From Austwickia sp. TVS 96-490-7B (GTDB taxonomy: Bacteria; Actinomycetota; Actinomycetes; Actinomycetales; Dermatophilaceae), in contig NZ_JAHPZL010000004.1 in the NCBI RefSeq assembly GCF_019331795.1, positions 115,870-179,869 on the forward strand: DNA of 64,000 nt. Direction: 5' to 3'. Under the pieces are notes generated by a model. That model searched no databases and had not been told where the DNA came from. It saw only the letters and a program-made list of their open reading frames with translations. Each line of letters opens with the position of its first letter. Position 1 is the stretch's first letter. Shown here piece by piece: positions 37,260-46,542 of this stretch. A program made the position numbers and the translations under genes.

Positions 37260-38036
37260 TTGATTGAGCGACTGTCCCCCACTCAGATCGAACAGATGCG
37301 TCCGGCAGGGGAGTTCGTTGCGCAGGTCCTGGATGACTTGTGTTCGCGGGTCACGGTGGGCACGAATCTGTTGGAGATCGATGCGTGGGCGCATGAGGCG
37401 ATTCGGGCTCGGGGTGCGACGAGTTGTTATATCGACTATCACCCGTCGTTCGGGGCGTCGCCGTTCGGGCATGTCATTTGTACGTCGGTGAATGATGCCG
37501 TGTTGCACGGGTTGCCCCATGACTATGTCTTGGCGGATGGTGACCTGTTGTCCTTGGATTTTGCGGTGAGTGTGGATGGGTGGGTGAGCGATTCGGCGCG
37601 CAGCATCATCGTGGGGACGCCTCGGGCGGAGGATCGTCGGTTGATTACGACGACGGAGCATGCGTTGGAGGCGGCGATCTCGGTGGCGCGGGAGGGGCGC
37701 CGGTTGGGGGATATTTCAGCGACGATTGGGCAGGTGTGCCGGATGGCGGGATATTCGGTGAACACCCAGTTTGGGGGGCATGGGGTGGGTCGGGTGATGC
37801 ATGGGGACCCTCATGTGCCCAATGACGGCCGTCCGGGGCGGGGGTTGACCTTGAAGCGTGGTTTGGTCATTGCGATCGAACCGTGGCTGATGGCTTCGAC
37901 GGATCGGATTCGCACTGACCCTGACGGGTGGACGTTGCGCAGCGTGGACGGGTCGCGGGGAGCCCATTCGGAGCACACCATTGCGATTACTGCTGGGGCG
38001 CCGTTGGTGCTGACTGCTCGACCGGGGGGTCGGTGA
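37260..38036 (+). CDS. map: Methionine aminopeptidase, type I
   Basis: 258 residues if translation begins at the TTG at 37260 (GAGGAG 9 nt upstream), which gives the family-typical beginning (M)IERLSPTQIEQMRPAGEFV; a GTG at 37239 is the alternative. The five metal ligands are present: Asp pair in SLDFAVSVDGWVSDSA, His in GHGVGRVMH, Glu in AIEPWLM, Glu in HSEHTIAI. It removes N-terminal Met after deformylation, cooperating with peptide deformylase. Its 3' end runs 50 bp into the YdhR-like gene on the other strand. Confidence 0.93.
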   Translation: MIERLSPTQIEQMRPAGEFVAQVLDDLCSRVTVGTNLLEIDAWAHEAIRARGATSCYIDYHPSFGASPFGHVICTSVNDAVLHGLPHDYVLADGDLLSLDFAVSVDGWVSDSARSIIVGTPRAEDRRLITTTEHALEAAISVAREGRRLGDISATIGQVCRMAGYSVNTQFGGHGVGRVMHGDPHVPNDGRPGRGLTLKRGLVIAIEPWLMASTDRIRTDPDGWTLRSVDGSRGAHSEHTIAITAGAPLVLTARPGGR

Positions 38037-38352
38037 GCGTTCCGGCGTCCAATGGTCCGCCGTTGAGAGCAGTCAGGGTGGTGTTGGTGTCCAGGATCAG
38101 CGCGCGGATCCCGGTGAGTCCGTTGTCGATGAGTTCTCTGCGATGGTCGTCGAGGAATCGTCGGGCGTGGTCACGGTCGATGAAGAGGTAGATCCCGCCA
38201 GCGACGTTCTGGGTGGAGTTCTCGGTCCAGATCTTCCAGATCAGGCCGGGGGCTTCAGCGATCTGCGCGGCGGCCCTGCCATATTCCTGGGCGAGTTGGT
38301 CGCCCCAGGGTCCGTGGAACGGGAAGTCGATCTGGACGATGACAGGGGACAT
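37987..38352 (-). CDS. YdhR-family monooxygenase-like protein
   Basis: 121 residues from ATG 38352 with GAGGAG upstream. Core features of YdhR ferredoxin-like (antibiotic biosynthesis monooxygenase-type) proteins are visible: VQIDFPFHGPWGDQLA, GLIWKIWTENSTQNVAGGIYLF, and ARRFLDDHRREL. The last ~20 residues (TDPPVEQSAPTAPQQ) are an extra tail encoded antisense to the end of map. Function is unproved; the family is thought to oxidise aromatic metabolites without cofactor. Confidence 0.85.
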   Translation of the reverse strand: MSPVIVQIDFPFHGPWGDQLAQEYGRAAAQIAEAPGLIWKIWTENSTQNVAGGIYLFIDRDHARRFLDDHRRELIDNGLTGIRALILDTNTTLTALNGGPLDAGTLTDPPVEQSAPTAPQQ

Positions 38353-38434
38353 CGCGGTGAGCTCCTCGTGGTGACGGTGCGACGGCAGGACGCCTCAGCC
38401 TAGGCCGCGAGTTCTAGGAAATTCGCTGTGTGGG

Positions 38435-39160
38435 CTATGAACTGGCTGGATGGTGGGCGACATCGACGACAAGTCGAGTTTTCCCGCCGTCATCGACCAC
38501 CTGCACCGTGAACGGCAGCTTCTCCCGCACTCCGATCCCGAAGGTCGTCATTCCTTCAAAACTGCCAGCCCAGGCCACCTGTTTGAACGACGTATATCCG
38601 TTGACTGTCGCTGCTTCTGTCTTGTCCGCCGGGAGGTACGTCGGCTGCCCGGAGGCGTCGTACGACGGTGATCCCACCGATACTTGCAGGAACGCCGCCC
38701 CGCGCAAGGCGACTGGCTTCCCCGATCCGTCCATCAATACCGCTGGCACATAGCGCACCTGATAGCCCGGTTTTTTCCCCGAGTCACCGGCCAGGTCGAC
38801 CACGAACCGGTCTGCGCATTGCTGCTGCCCGACGCGCACCCCGGTGACTGTCATCTTGGACAGCGAGGTGTCTCCTGGCACTGTCATCGAACCCTCGAAG
38901 GTGCAGTCCGCCGTAGCGCTGCCACTCGGTGATCCGGTCCCTGACGTGTTCTCCGAGGTCGCTGACTGGTTGCTGACACTGGCCGCCGACGGGGATGAGG
39001 CGCTGCCAGAGGACGCCACCTGGAATGTCGGCGAATTCCCACATCCAGCCAACAGCAGCGGCACCACCATCGCACCGGCCAGGCTCCATCGGGCCCGAGC
39101 TGTGCGCGGGTATGCGCCTGCCGCCGTCCACTGAGTGCGACGCACGTGGCTGGTGGTCAT
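38435..39160 (-). CDS. Lipoprotein with AMIN-like domain
   Basis: 241 residues from ATG 39160 after GGAGGAG. The signal peptide has a lipobox at LLLAGC (about residue 40). A Ser-rich linker is followed by a compact domain: VRVGQQQCADRFVVDLAG...YQVRYVPAVLMDGSGKPVAL...GMTTFGIGVREKLPFTVQVVDDGGKTRLVVDV. This matches the 'AMIN-like' actinobacterial lipoprotein domain, related to peptidoglycan-binding AMIN. Two Cys in the domain could form a disulfide. It probably works in the cell envelope. A palindrome lies in its promoter. Confidence 0.82.
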   Translation of the reverse strand: MTTSHVRRTQWTAAGAYPRTARARWSLAGAMVVPLLLAGCGNSPTFQVASSGSASSPSAASVSNQSATSENTSGTGSPSGSATADCTFEGSMTVPGDTSLSKMTVTGVRVGQQQCADRFVVDLAGDSGKKPGYQVRYVPAVLMDGSGKPVALRGAAFLQVSVGSPSYDASGQPTYLPADKTEAATVNGYTSFKQVAWAGSFEGMTTFGIGVREKLPFTVQVVDDGGKTRLVVDVAHHPASS

Positions 39161-39461
39161 AGTCGGAGCTCCTCCGTGATCGTCGGACGTCCGATGTGGA
39201 ACCGCCCTTACTTACCAGAATCGACGTGAGCTGCAGCGATCCTCAACAGTGCCGACCAGATCGTGACGGCATGGTGACCTAGTTGTCAGCACGCCCGGTG
39301 ACCCCATACGCCCCACTCCGTCCAGTCGAGATCGCTGTCACCAGCACCGTCGTCGACGGAAACCGCAGGAACCCAGCGTGATTCCACCACGGAGCGCCTG
39401 CTCATCCACCATAACCCGACGACAGCTGTTCACCCCGGCAAGGCCGTGATGGCCTCCCCGG
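39161..39461. other. Intergenic region between the AMIN-like lipoprotein and the ABC exporter
   Basis: About 300 bp holding the lipoprotein promoter, the palindrome at 39183-39194, and an imperfect hairpin around 39436-39465 (CCGG...AGGCC-GTGAT-GGCCT...CCGG) that may end the ABC transcript. No gene seen. Confidence 0.6.
39183..39194. promoter_or_regulatory. 12-bp palindrome upstream of the AMIN-like lipoprotein
   Basis: TCGGACGTCCGA is self-complementary and begins 22 nt before the start codon. Possible operator. Confidence 0.35.
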
Positions 39462-40217
39462 TCACCGCAGCAGCATCATCGCGAGGCGACGGTGCGCGAA
39501 CCACATTCCCACCGCCCCCAGCGCCACCAAGTACACCACCGAACACCACGCTGACCAGCCTGGTTCACCGAGGCTCAGGTCACGACACAGCACCACGCCT
39601 CGATAGAGCGGGGTGACCTCCATGAGCCATCGCAACGGCCACGACAACGCCTCGACCGGGAAGAACGTGCCGCTGAACAACGTCATCGGCACGATGACCA
39701 CGTTGATGAACTCGAAATCTTGCCAACTCCGCAGATGCGTCGCTGCCCACATCCCCACCCCGGCAAAAGCCAGCCCGATCAGCAACGCCGCCAGCCACAC
39801 CGCGACCAACCACCACGACCGGGACACCCCCGCCACTGCCATGACCACCAAGAACACCGCGGAATAGCAGCCACTGCGCATCGTCGACCACAACGTCTCT
39901 CCCACCGCGACATCTCCGGTGGTCATGGGTGTCGCTAAGACCATGTCGTACAACTTCGCGTACTTCATCCGGAAAAACAGGTTGTACGTCGAATCCATCA
40001 CTGCGCCGTTCATCGCGGAGGTTGCCACCATCGCTGACGCCACGAACTCGGGATATCCCACGGTGCGACCGCCGACCTGAACACCGGGGACCATCGCTCC
40101 CACCCCGATTCCGATAGTGAACAGGTACAACACCGGCTCGACGAACCCTGACATCAGCACCAGCCAGTCCCGCCGATAGACCCGGGCATGCCGCTCCACC
40201 AGCCGCCAGGCGATCAT
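39462..40217 (-). CDS. ABC-2 type permease (second subunit)
   Basis: 251 residues; ATG 40217 overlaps the preceding permease stop in an ATGA, so the in-frame upstream extension to 40274 is rejected. Six helices with the NodJ/DrrB-like arrangement: VLYLFTIGIGVG, YPEFVASAMVATSAMNGAVMDSTYN, MVLATPMTTGDVAVGETLW, and PMTLFSGTFFPVEALSWPLRWL. The two permeases pair with the upstream ATPase to export a hydrophobic compound or a surface glycan precursor. Substrate unknown. Confidence 0.9.
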   Translation of the reverse strand: MIAWRLVERHARVYRRDWLVLMSGFVEPVLYLFTIGIGVGAMVPGVQVGGRTVGYPEFVASAMVATSAMNGAVMDSTYNLFFRMKYAKLYDMVLATPMTTGDVAVGETLWSTMRSGCYSAVFLVVMAVAGVSRSWWLVAVWLAALLIGLAFAGVGMWAATHLRSWQDFEFINVVIVPMTLFSGTFFPVEALSWPLRWLMEVTPLYRGVVLCRDLSLGEPGWSAWCSVVYLVALGAVGMWFAHRRLAMMLLR

Positions 40218-41071
40218 GCGATCAACCTGCGCTGCATCCGTCGTACCGACCACCACGACCCCACGAGCGCCCACACCGACAGGTAGCCCACATGCCCAGC
40301 CGCCATCAACCAGTCGACATCATTCAACGGGGTCAGCACTAACGCCCGTGTCACTTCCACCCCATGGAATAGCGGAGAACACCATGACAGCACCTGCAAG
40401 GGCACTGGCAGATTCGACACCGGGAAAAACACACCGGACAGCAGCATCAATGGCGCCACCACCAACCGTAAGACCAGCGTGAACAACGAATCCGAGGAGG
40501 CGCTGACCGCCATCGCGAAGAACGGTGCTGCGAATGCCAGGATGAGGAGCACCTGCACCCCGAACGCCACCATCGCGCCCCACGCCCCGACGTACACCCC
40601 ACACGGGATCAGCACCATCATGAACACCACCGCGGACACCCCCACCCGGCAGACGATGAACACCAGGTGCGCCGCAACGACGTCGACCACCCGTACCGGG
40701 GTTGCGATCATCGACTCATATACTCTGCTCCACTTGACTCGGCCGTACACCGGCCACAACGCATCCCCCGTCGCGCACTGCATCAGGTGCGCGCAGAGGA
40801 TCCCCGGTGCCACAAACGCCAGGTACGACGGCGCGCCCTGCAAGTCCGGTCGGCCAGCATCGACGTACCGGCCCAGCAGCGCACCCATCGCAATGAGGTT
40901 GAGCAGCGGAGACAGGAAACTGTTGACTACCGTCCCACGCCACGTACGCCGGTGCACCACCCACCAGTAATCCAGCAGACAGGACATGGCGCGGACGTGC
41001 CGGGTCACCCCTGCGGCAGCGGCCCCGAACCTCTCGACTCCACCGCGAACAGCACCTGCCGACCCGGCCAT
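40214..41071 (-). CDS. ABC-2 type permease (first subunit)
   Basis: 285 residues, NodJ/DrrB-like. Six helices with characteristic segments: LLDYWWVVHRRTWRGTVVNSFL, YLAFVAPGILCAHLMQCATGDALWPVYGRVKW, MIATPVRVVDVVAAHLVF, and VAPLMLLSGVFFPVSNLPVPLQVL. It begins one base past the ATPase stop and overlaps the second permease. Coupled expression implies a heterodimeric channel. Confidence 0.9.
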   Translation of the reverse strand: MAGSAGAVRGGVERFGAAAAGVTRHVRAMSCLLDYWWVVHRRTWRGTVVNSFLSPLLNLIAMGALLGRYVDAGRPDLQGAPSYLAFVAPGILCAHLMQCATGDALWPVYGRVKWSRVYESMIATPVRVVDVVAAHLVFIVCRVGVSAVVFMMVLIPCGVYVGAWGAMVAFGVQVLLILAFAAPFFAMAVSASSDSLFTLVLRLVVAPLMLLSGVFFPVSNLPVPLQVLSWCSPLFHGVEVTRALVLTPLNDVDWLMAAGHVGYLSVWALVGSWWSVRRMQRRLIA

Positions 41072-41072
41072 G

Positions 41073-42098
41073 TCAGTCCACCAGGGTACGGCCGGTGAGA
41101 TGCAGGAAAACGTCCTCCAATGTCGACCGACGCACCAGGACGGTATCCGGGGTCAGCCGTGCCTGGACCAACCCCACGGTGTGATCAGCATCATCGGTGT
41201 ACAACAAGATCCGCTCCGGTAGGACTTCGATCCGGTCAACGACGCCGTCCAAGGCCGCCGCGAAGTGAGCCATCTGCTCGGGAGGCGCCACCCCAAAACG
41301 CGCCTCCACCACTTCACGGGTCGTATGTCTCGCCATCAACTCCTGAGGTGAGCCCTGCGCGACGATCACTCCCCCGTCGATGACCACCAAGCGATCACAC
41401 AGTTGCTCCGCCTCATCCATGTAATGCGTGGTGAGAAGCTGAGTCACCCCGGAATGCTTCAACCGATACAGCTGGTTCCACAGCAGATGCCTGGCCTGCG
41501 GATCCAACCCAGTCGTCGGCTCGTCGAGGATCAATAACTGTGGATCGTTGATAAGCGCCCGCGCGACCGTCAGGCGACGTTTCATTCCCCCGGATAACGC
41601 GTCGATTTTGCTGGTGGCTTTATCTGTCAACGCCACAAATTCGAGAAGCTCCGCAGCCCGACGCCGCACCTGCGCCCGCGGCAACCCGAAATAGCGTCCG
41701 TAGACGATCAGGTTTTCCTGCACGGAGAGTTCCTCATCGAGGGAATCCTCTTGGGGACACACCCCCAATCCCGCCCGGATCTGCGCACCGTGCGTGTCCG
41801 GATCCATCCCCAACACCTGCAGATCCCCGCCGGAACGAGGGCTGACCGACGCGATCATCCGCATCGTCGTGGACTTCCCAGCGCCATTCGGTCCAAGAAA
41901 ACCAAACAGTTCGCCACGATGGATCTGCAGGTCCAGCCCCCGCACAGCCTCGACGTCGCCGTACCGTTTGCGCAGCCCCCGCGCCTTCACCAGGGTCGGG
42001 AGGCCGCTCTCCCCGGACGCTGCCGGGCAGAGCGACGCCTGCGGGGAGGGCGACGTCAGGTCAGCGGACACCACCCGAGCCGAACCTTGGGGACGCAT
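41073..42098 (-). CDS. ABC transporter ATPase, DrrA/NodI type
   Basis: 341 residues with Walker A GPNGAGKSTT, Q-loop PQEDSLDEELSV, signature LSGGMKRRL, Walker B LLILDEPTTGLDP and H-loop TTHYMDEAE. The daunorubicin-resistance-like C-terminal domain (VEARFG...LVRRSTLEDVFLHLTGRTL) is present. It energises export through the two permeases encoded downstream. A short N-terminal extension (MRPQGSARVVSADLTSP) precedes the domain, with GGAAGGCGAGG upstream of the ATG. Confidence 0.94.
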   Translation of the reverse strand: MRPQGSARVVSADLTSPSPQASLCPAASGESGLPTLVKARGLRKRYGDVEAVRGLDLQIHRGELFGFLGPNGAGKSTTMRMIASVSPRSGGDLQVLGMDPDTHGAQIRAGLGVCPQEDSLDEELSVQENLIVYGRYFGLPRAQVRRRAAELLEFVALTDKATSKIDALSGGMKRRLTVARALINDPQLLILDEPTTGLDPQARHLLWNQLYRLKHSGVTQLLTTHYMDEAEQLCDRLVVIDGGVIVAQGSPQELMARHTTREVVEARFGVAPPEQMAHFAAALDGVVDRIEVLPERILLYTDDADHTVGLVQARLTPDTVLVRRSTLEDVFLHLTGRTLVD

Positions 42099-42251
42099 CT
42101 GGCCTCGCCTTCCACCCTGGTCACCGGCGTACGACGGTGACTGATGCGCTCAACGTATCCAGTCAGAGCGATTTCGGACACCGATTTTTTCCGCCGGGCC
42201 GGTCACTGTCTGGTGGGGGTGATCGTCGGCGTGACGCCACCGGCACCGGCA

Positions 42252-44006
42252 TCACTCAGCGGCGGCCTCCAGGCATACTGCGGGCAGCTCAAACCAACGC
42301 AGATGCTCGAATTCCGCTGACGTCTCAGGCAATCCCCACGTCGCGGGGTCGTGGGTGTCGTCAGCGGACGCAGCAGCGAAGATGGCCTTGGCGTCGTCGA
42401 GATATCCGGGCAGCGCCCGCTCCGGCGCGGTGACATGCTGCTGCGGGTAGGTCAGGCGGCCTTCGTCCCAGTCGAGCATGGACAGCCGCAGCGGCGGCTC
42501 GACGGGGCCGTTGTGGTGGCGCCAGCGACCTGTGAGCGGATCAAAACGGTAGTCAGGAAGTAGCCGCCATCCGTCGTCAGCGATGAGTTCTACGGCGCGA
42601 ATGACATAGTCGACGACACGTTCGGAAACGAAGTAATTGAAGTTGACCCGAACCCAGCCCGGCTTGATACCTTCGCACCCGCCTGTGATTTCAACTTCGA
42701 ATTCTTTGCTGCGTTCCAGGTCAATACCAAGGAGGCGGTGTCCGTAGGGTCCAGCGCAGGAGCAGCCGCCACGGGATTGGATGCCGAAGAGGTCATTGAG
42801 GAGCGCCACCACATAGTTGTGGTGCAGATATTTCCCACTGGGCGTTTTCACCACAAACGACGTGATAGAGAGCCGTTCAGCGTCTAGATTTCCGAGAATC
42901 TCAATCGACGGATGCTGGGACCAGGAGGTCACCGCTCGGCGCAGATAGTGATCTTCGAAGGCGCGGATGACGTCAACTCCGACGGCGCGTTTAAGGTCGA
43001 AGACCAGTCCGGCACGGATGGATTCAACGATGGCGGGGGTGCCACCCTCTTCCCGGTGCACCACATCGGGCAGGTAAGCGTGGTCAACGTTGTTGACATA
43101 GGCGACAGTGCCGCCGCCGGGGACATCAGGGACCCGATTGGTGCACAGTGCTCGACGTACCACCAACACTCCGGGGGTGCTGGGGCCACCCACGAATTTG
43201 TGCGGCGACAGGAAGACGGCGTCTTTGGCATAGTCGTCGTCCGCTTCTGGTCCGTCCGGGTGCATCTCGATGTCGACGTACGGTCCGGCAGCAGCGAAGT
43301 CCCAGAAGGACAGCGCACCGTGCCGGTGCAGCAGGGCGGTGACAGCGCGGGTATCCGTCACAATGCCGGTGACATTGGACGCGGCCGAAAAAGAACCGAT
43401 TTTCAGCGGTCGGTCGGCGTACGCGGTGAGCTGTTCATCCAGCTCAGCTAGGTCAATGTGGCCGTCGCGGTCCTCACGAATCTCAATGACATCAGCGAGG
43501 GACTCTCGCCAGGGCAGCTCATTGGAATGGTGCTCATAGGGACCGATGAAAACCACGGGGCGCTGCTCCGGGGGCACCGACGCCGACAGGTGATGGGTGT
43601 CTTCTAGCTGGGAGGGGACGCGGATACCGAGGATGCCGACCAGTTTGTCGATGGCAGCGGTCGATCCGGATCCACAGAAGATCACTGCGTCGCCGTCGTC
43701 AGCGCCGACACATTCGGCGATGACCCGTCGAGCATCTTCACGAAGTCGAGTGGTCTGCAGGCCGGTCCCGGAGGATTCGGTGTGGGTGTTCGCGTAGGAC
43801 GGGAGGACCGCGTCAGTGATGAAGTCCTCAATGAACCGCAACGCCCGGCCGGAGGCGGTGTAGTCAGCGTAGGTGACCCGGCGCGGGCCATAGGGGCCGA
43901 CCATGACGAGATCGTCGCCGATCACTGATTCCCGCACCGTGCGCAGCAGCGGTGTTTCGACGGGAGCGGCGTCGTCTGCGGTGGTCGGTGATGCGGGAGT
44001 GGTCAT
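42252..44006 (-). CDS. Class V aminotransferase-fold PLP enzyme (cysteine-desulfurase-like), long form
   Basis: 584 residues from ATG 44006. The SufS-like fold has YADYTASGRALRFIEDF, cofactor regions VIFCGSGSTAAID and GPYEHHSNELPWRE, and the PLP Lys in FLSPHKFVGGPSTPG. A conserved Cys-rich loop GGCSCAGPYGHRLLG sits where desulfurases have the sulfur-accepting Cys. A ~130-residue C-terminal region after the normal domain (DGWRLLPDYRFDPLTGRWRHH...) is extra. It may be a cysteine lyase or another C-S lyase. No Fe-S or sulfur genes are adjacent. Confidence 0.85.
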   Translation of the reverse strand: MTTPASPTTADDAAPVETPLLRTVRESVIGDDLVMVGPYGPRRVTYADYTASGRALRFIEDFITDAVLPSYANTHTESSGTGLQTTRLREDARRVIAECVGADDGDAVIFCGSGSTAAIDKLVGILGIRVPSQLEDTHHLSASVPPEQRPVVFIGPYEHHSNELPWRESLADVIEIREDRDGHIDLAELDEQLTAYADRPLKIGSFSAASNVTGIVTDTRAVTALLHRHGALSFWDFAAAGPYVDIEMHPDGPEADDDYAKDAVFLSPHKFVGGPSTPGVLVVRRALCTNRVPDVPGGGTVAYVNNVDHAYLPDVVHREEGGTPAIVESIRAGLVFDLKRAVGVDVIRAFEDHYLRRAVTSWSQHPSIEILGNLDAERLSITSFVVKTPSGKYLHHNYVVALLNDLFGIQSRGGCSCAGPYGHRLLGIDLERSKEFEVEITGGCEGIKPGWVRVNFNYFVSERVVDYVIRAVELIADDGWRLLPDYRFDPLTGRWRHHNGPVEPPLRLSMLDWDEGRLTYPQQHVTAPERALPGYLDDAKAIFAAASADDTHDPATWGLPETSAEFEHLRWFELPAVCLEAAAE

Positions 44007-44194
44007 AGTCCTACGGTGCCGCTGTCGCCTGGCCCGGCACAAGAACAACTCACTTGCTCAACGCATAACTAACCGTTAAGAGTTGAGATTGTGAGGAAAC
44101 AAGGAATTACCAAAGACGGTCTCACACCGACACCTCACCCACCTGACCACGGGAGCAACCCGTGTCACCTCCTTCCCGCAGATAAGGTGAGCAC

Positions 44195-45574
44195 ATGAGT
44201 GCGAACGGACGTCACCTGGCACACCACAAGATGACCGATGCCGGCATCAGCCAGACGTCCATCGACGTCTTCCTCCACTACTACGACGAACTCGCCGCGG
44301 GCGCGACCGGACTGATCGCCGAAGCCGACATCACACCACTTCCAGCGCCCCTGCGTTGGGATGACATTGAGATCGACGACGCCACTGCCCGTGACGCACT
44401 CAGCCAGACCGTGGTCATCCGCCTCAACGGCGGACTGGGCACCTCTATGGGGATGGAGCGGGCCAAATCATTGGTCGAAGTCCGCGACGGCCAGACCTTC
44501 CTCGACCTCATCTGCACCCAGGTCCGGGATGTCCGCACCAAATACGACGTCACGCTGCCACTGCTCTTCATGGACAGTTTCCGCACCAGCGCCGACACCC
44601 TGGCTGCGATGACACAGCACCCTGACATCGCCGTACCAGGCCTTCCCCTGGACTTCACCCAAAGCAGGGAACCCAAAATCCACGCCGACGATCTCACCCC
44701 GGTCTCCTGGCCGGACGATCCCGACCTGGAATGGTGCCCCCCTGGCCACGGCGACCTCTACGCCTCGCTCCTGTCCAGCGGAGTCTTGGACCTCCTGATC
44801 GAGGCAGGGTATCGCTACGCCACCGTCGCCAACTCCGACAACCTCGGCGCCACTCCCGACCCGCGTCTCGCCGGGTGGTTCGCCACCTCCGGGGCGCCCT
44901 ACGCGGTGGAGGTGGCCCGCAGGACCGCCGCTGACCGCAAAGGCGGCCATCTTGCCGTACGACGTCACGATGGGCGACTCGTTCTGCGCGAATCCGCACA
45001 GACCGCCGAGGAAGACAAAGCAACGTTCGCCGACGAGAAGCGGCACGCTTTCTTCAACACCAACAACCTCTGGCTGGATCTGCACCAGGTGCGAGACACC
45101 CTGCAAGAACGCCACGGCATCCTCGGACTTCCCTTGATCCGCAATGTCAAGACCGTGGACCCCACCGATCCGAACTCTCCGCAGGTCTATCAGATCGAGA
45201 CAGCGATGGGCGCTGCCGTGGAGGTCTTCGACGGGGCTGTCGCGGTGGAGGTGCCTCGCACCCGATTCCTGCCGGTCAAGACCACTGACGATCTCCTGCT
45301 GATGCGTTCAGATGCTTACACCCTCACGGACGGCGGCCACCTGGAATGTGTCACCGAGGTCGCACCCTTGGTCGATCTGGACGAGCAGCATTACCGCAGG
45401 ATCGCCGACTTCGAGGAGCGCTTCCCCTGCGGAGCGCCATCACTGCGCCAAGCGACCTCGTTGACCATCCACGGCGACTGGACCTTCGGGGCCGACGTGG
45501 TTTGTGTCGGTGAGGTCTCTCTCGACGACGACGGCGAACCCCACGCCCTCGCCGACGGCACCGTGCTGCAGTAG
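44195..45574 (+). CDS. UTP-glucose-1-phosphate uridylyltransferase, eukaryotic-type family
   Basis: 459 residues from ATG 44195. The nucleotide-binding motif VVIRLNGGLGTSMGMERAKSLVEV and the Lys/His in CPPGHGDLYASLLSSG are typical of the UDPGP (eukaryotic UGPase) family and not of the bacterial GalU family. Further conserved parts: ATVANSDNLGATPDP, FFNTNNLWLDL and RTRFLPVKTTDDLLLM. It makes UDP-glucose for glycans. The next gene starts 6 bp later, so they are cotranscribed. Confidence 0.93.
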   Translation: MSANGRHLAHHKMTDAGISQTSIDVFLHYYDELAAGATGLIAEADITPLPAPLRWDDIEIDDATARDALSQTVVIRLNGGLGTSMGMERAKSLVEVRDGQTFLDLICTQVRDVRTKYDVTLPLLFMDSFRTSADTLAAMTQHPDIAVPGLPLDFTQSREPKIHADDLTPVSWPDDPDLEWCPPGHGDLYASLLSSGVLDLLIEAGYRYATVANSDNLGATPDPRLAGWFATSGAPYAVEVARRTAADRKGGHLAVRRHDGRLVLRESAQTAEEDKATFADEKRHAFFNTNNLWLDLHQVRDTLQERHGILGLPLIRNVKTVDPTDPNSPQVYQIETAMGAAVEVFDGAVAVEVPRTRFLPVKTTDDLLLMRSDAYTLTDGGHLECVTEVAPLVDLDEQHYRRIADFEERFPCGAPSLRQATSLTIHGDWTFGADVVCVGEVSLDDDGEPHALADGTVLQ

Positions 45575-45580
45575 GACCAC

Positions 45581-46291
45581 GTGCGACTTCTCCCCCAGTC
45601 CCGTTGGGGACGACGACTGATCTGGGCTGGCCTGAGCGCGGTGGTGGCCTTCACCTCCACCGTCGGCGGATGCTACTCCTGGGTGCACATCCGCTCCGCT
45701 GGCCGCCTCTATGACCAAGCGGGCGTAATCACCGGCGCCGACGGCACCCGCCGGGACGTGGCTTTGGTCTTAGGTGCTGGGCTACGCGGGGACGGCACCC
45801 CCACCCCCTATCTCGCGGCTCGACTCGACATCGCCTACGAGCTCTACAAAGCCGGGGTCGTCAGAGTCATCCTCGTCTCCGGCGACAATCGCACCCAGGA
45901 CTACAACGAACCCGCCGCGATGCGGCATTACCTCATCGACAAAGGCGTGCCCGAGATCTTCGTCGTCCAAGACTTCGCCGGATTGGACACCTACGACTCC
46001 TGCTATCGGGCTCGACACATTTTTGAGGTGACCTCTGCCGTCGTGATCAGCCAGAGCTACCACACCCCCCGAGCCGTGTCGTTATGCCGCAGCGTCGGCA
46101 TCGACGCGATCGGCGCCGGAGATGACAGCGTCAAGGTCAACGAACCCACGTGGGCAGCTGGGGAGCAGCGCGAAATCGCTGCGTCAGTCAAAGCAGTCTG
46201 GGATGTGGTCAGCCGACGTACGCCGATCTTGGGCGAGAAGGAGCGCAGCGTCCAAGACCTGCTCCGGTCAGTGCAGCCGACCCGGCGGTGA
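45581..46291 (+). CDS. SanA/YdcF-type (DUF218) membrane-anchored protein
   Basis: 236 residues from GTG 45581. One N-terminal helix (LIWAGLSAVVAFTSTVGG) anchors a DUF218 domain: DVALVLGAGLRGDGTPTPYLAARLD, VILVSGDNRTQDYNEPAAM, VPEIFVVQDFAGLDTYDSCYRA, VVISQSYHTPRA. The family includes SanA of E. coli, linked to envelope permeability and vancomycin exclusion. It shares a transcript with the UDP-glucose enzyme, which supports an envelope role. Confidence 0.9.
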   Translation: MRLLPQSRWGRRLIWAGLSAVVAFTSTVGGCYSWVHIRSAGRLYDQAGVITGADGTRRDVALVLGAGLRGDGTPTPYLAARLDIAYELYKAGVVRVILVSGDNRTQDYNEPAAMRHYLIDKGVPEIFVVQDFAGLDTYDSCYRARHIFEVTSAVVISQSYHTPRAVSLCRSVGIDAIGAGDDSVKVNEPTWAAGEQREIAASVKAVWDVVSRRTPILGEKERSVQDLLRSVQPTRR

Positions 46292-46542
46292 CCGCCCACG
46301 GGTCAGAACAGCTCCCCGGATTACCGGAATTTAACGGACCGGGGATATGTGTGCCTCAGGTCAAGAATGTGCCATGCGCAAGGTCATCCCGGGCAAGGGA
46401 AGACCACAGCATGACGCTTTGATTCAAGTGCAGGTCAAGGGCATTCCTGTTTCATGGAACCTTCATGACCATCCTCCTCAGGATTTCACGGACCGACGGT
46501 TCTCTAGATGACGACACAGCAACCACCGTCCAGGAGGACACC

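Noticed and set aside
40217-40274. Longer N-terminus for the second ABC permease
   Set aside because: An upstream frame to 40274 would overlap the first permease by 60 bp. The ATG at 40217 gives the ATGA coupling typical of such operons and a normal N-terminus.
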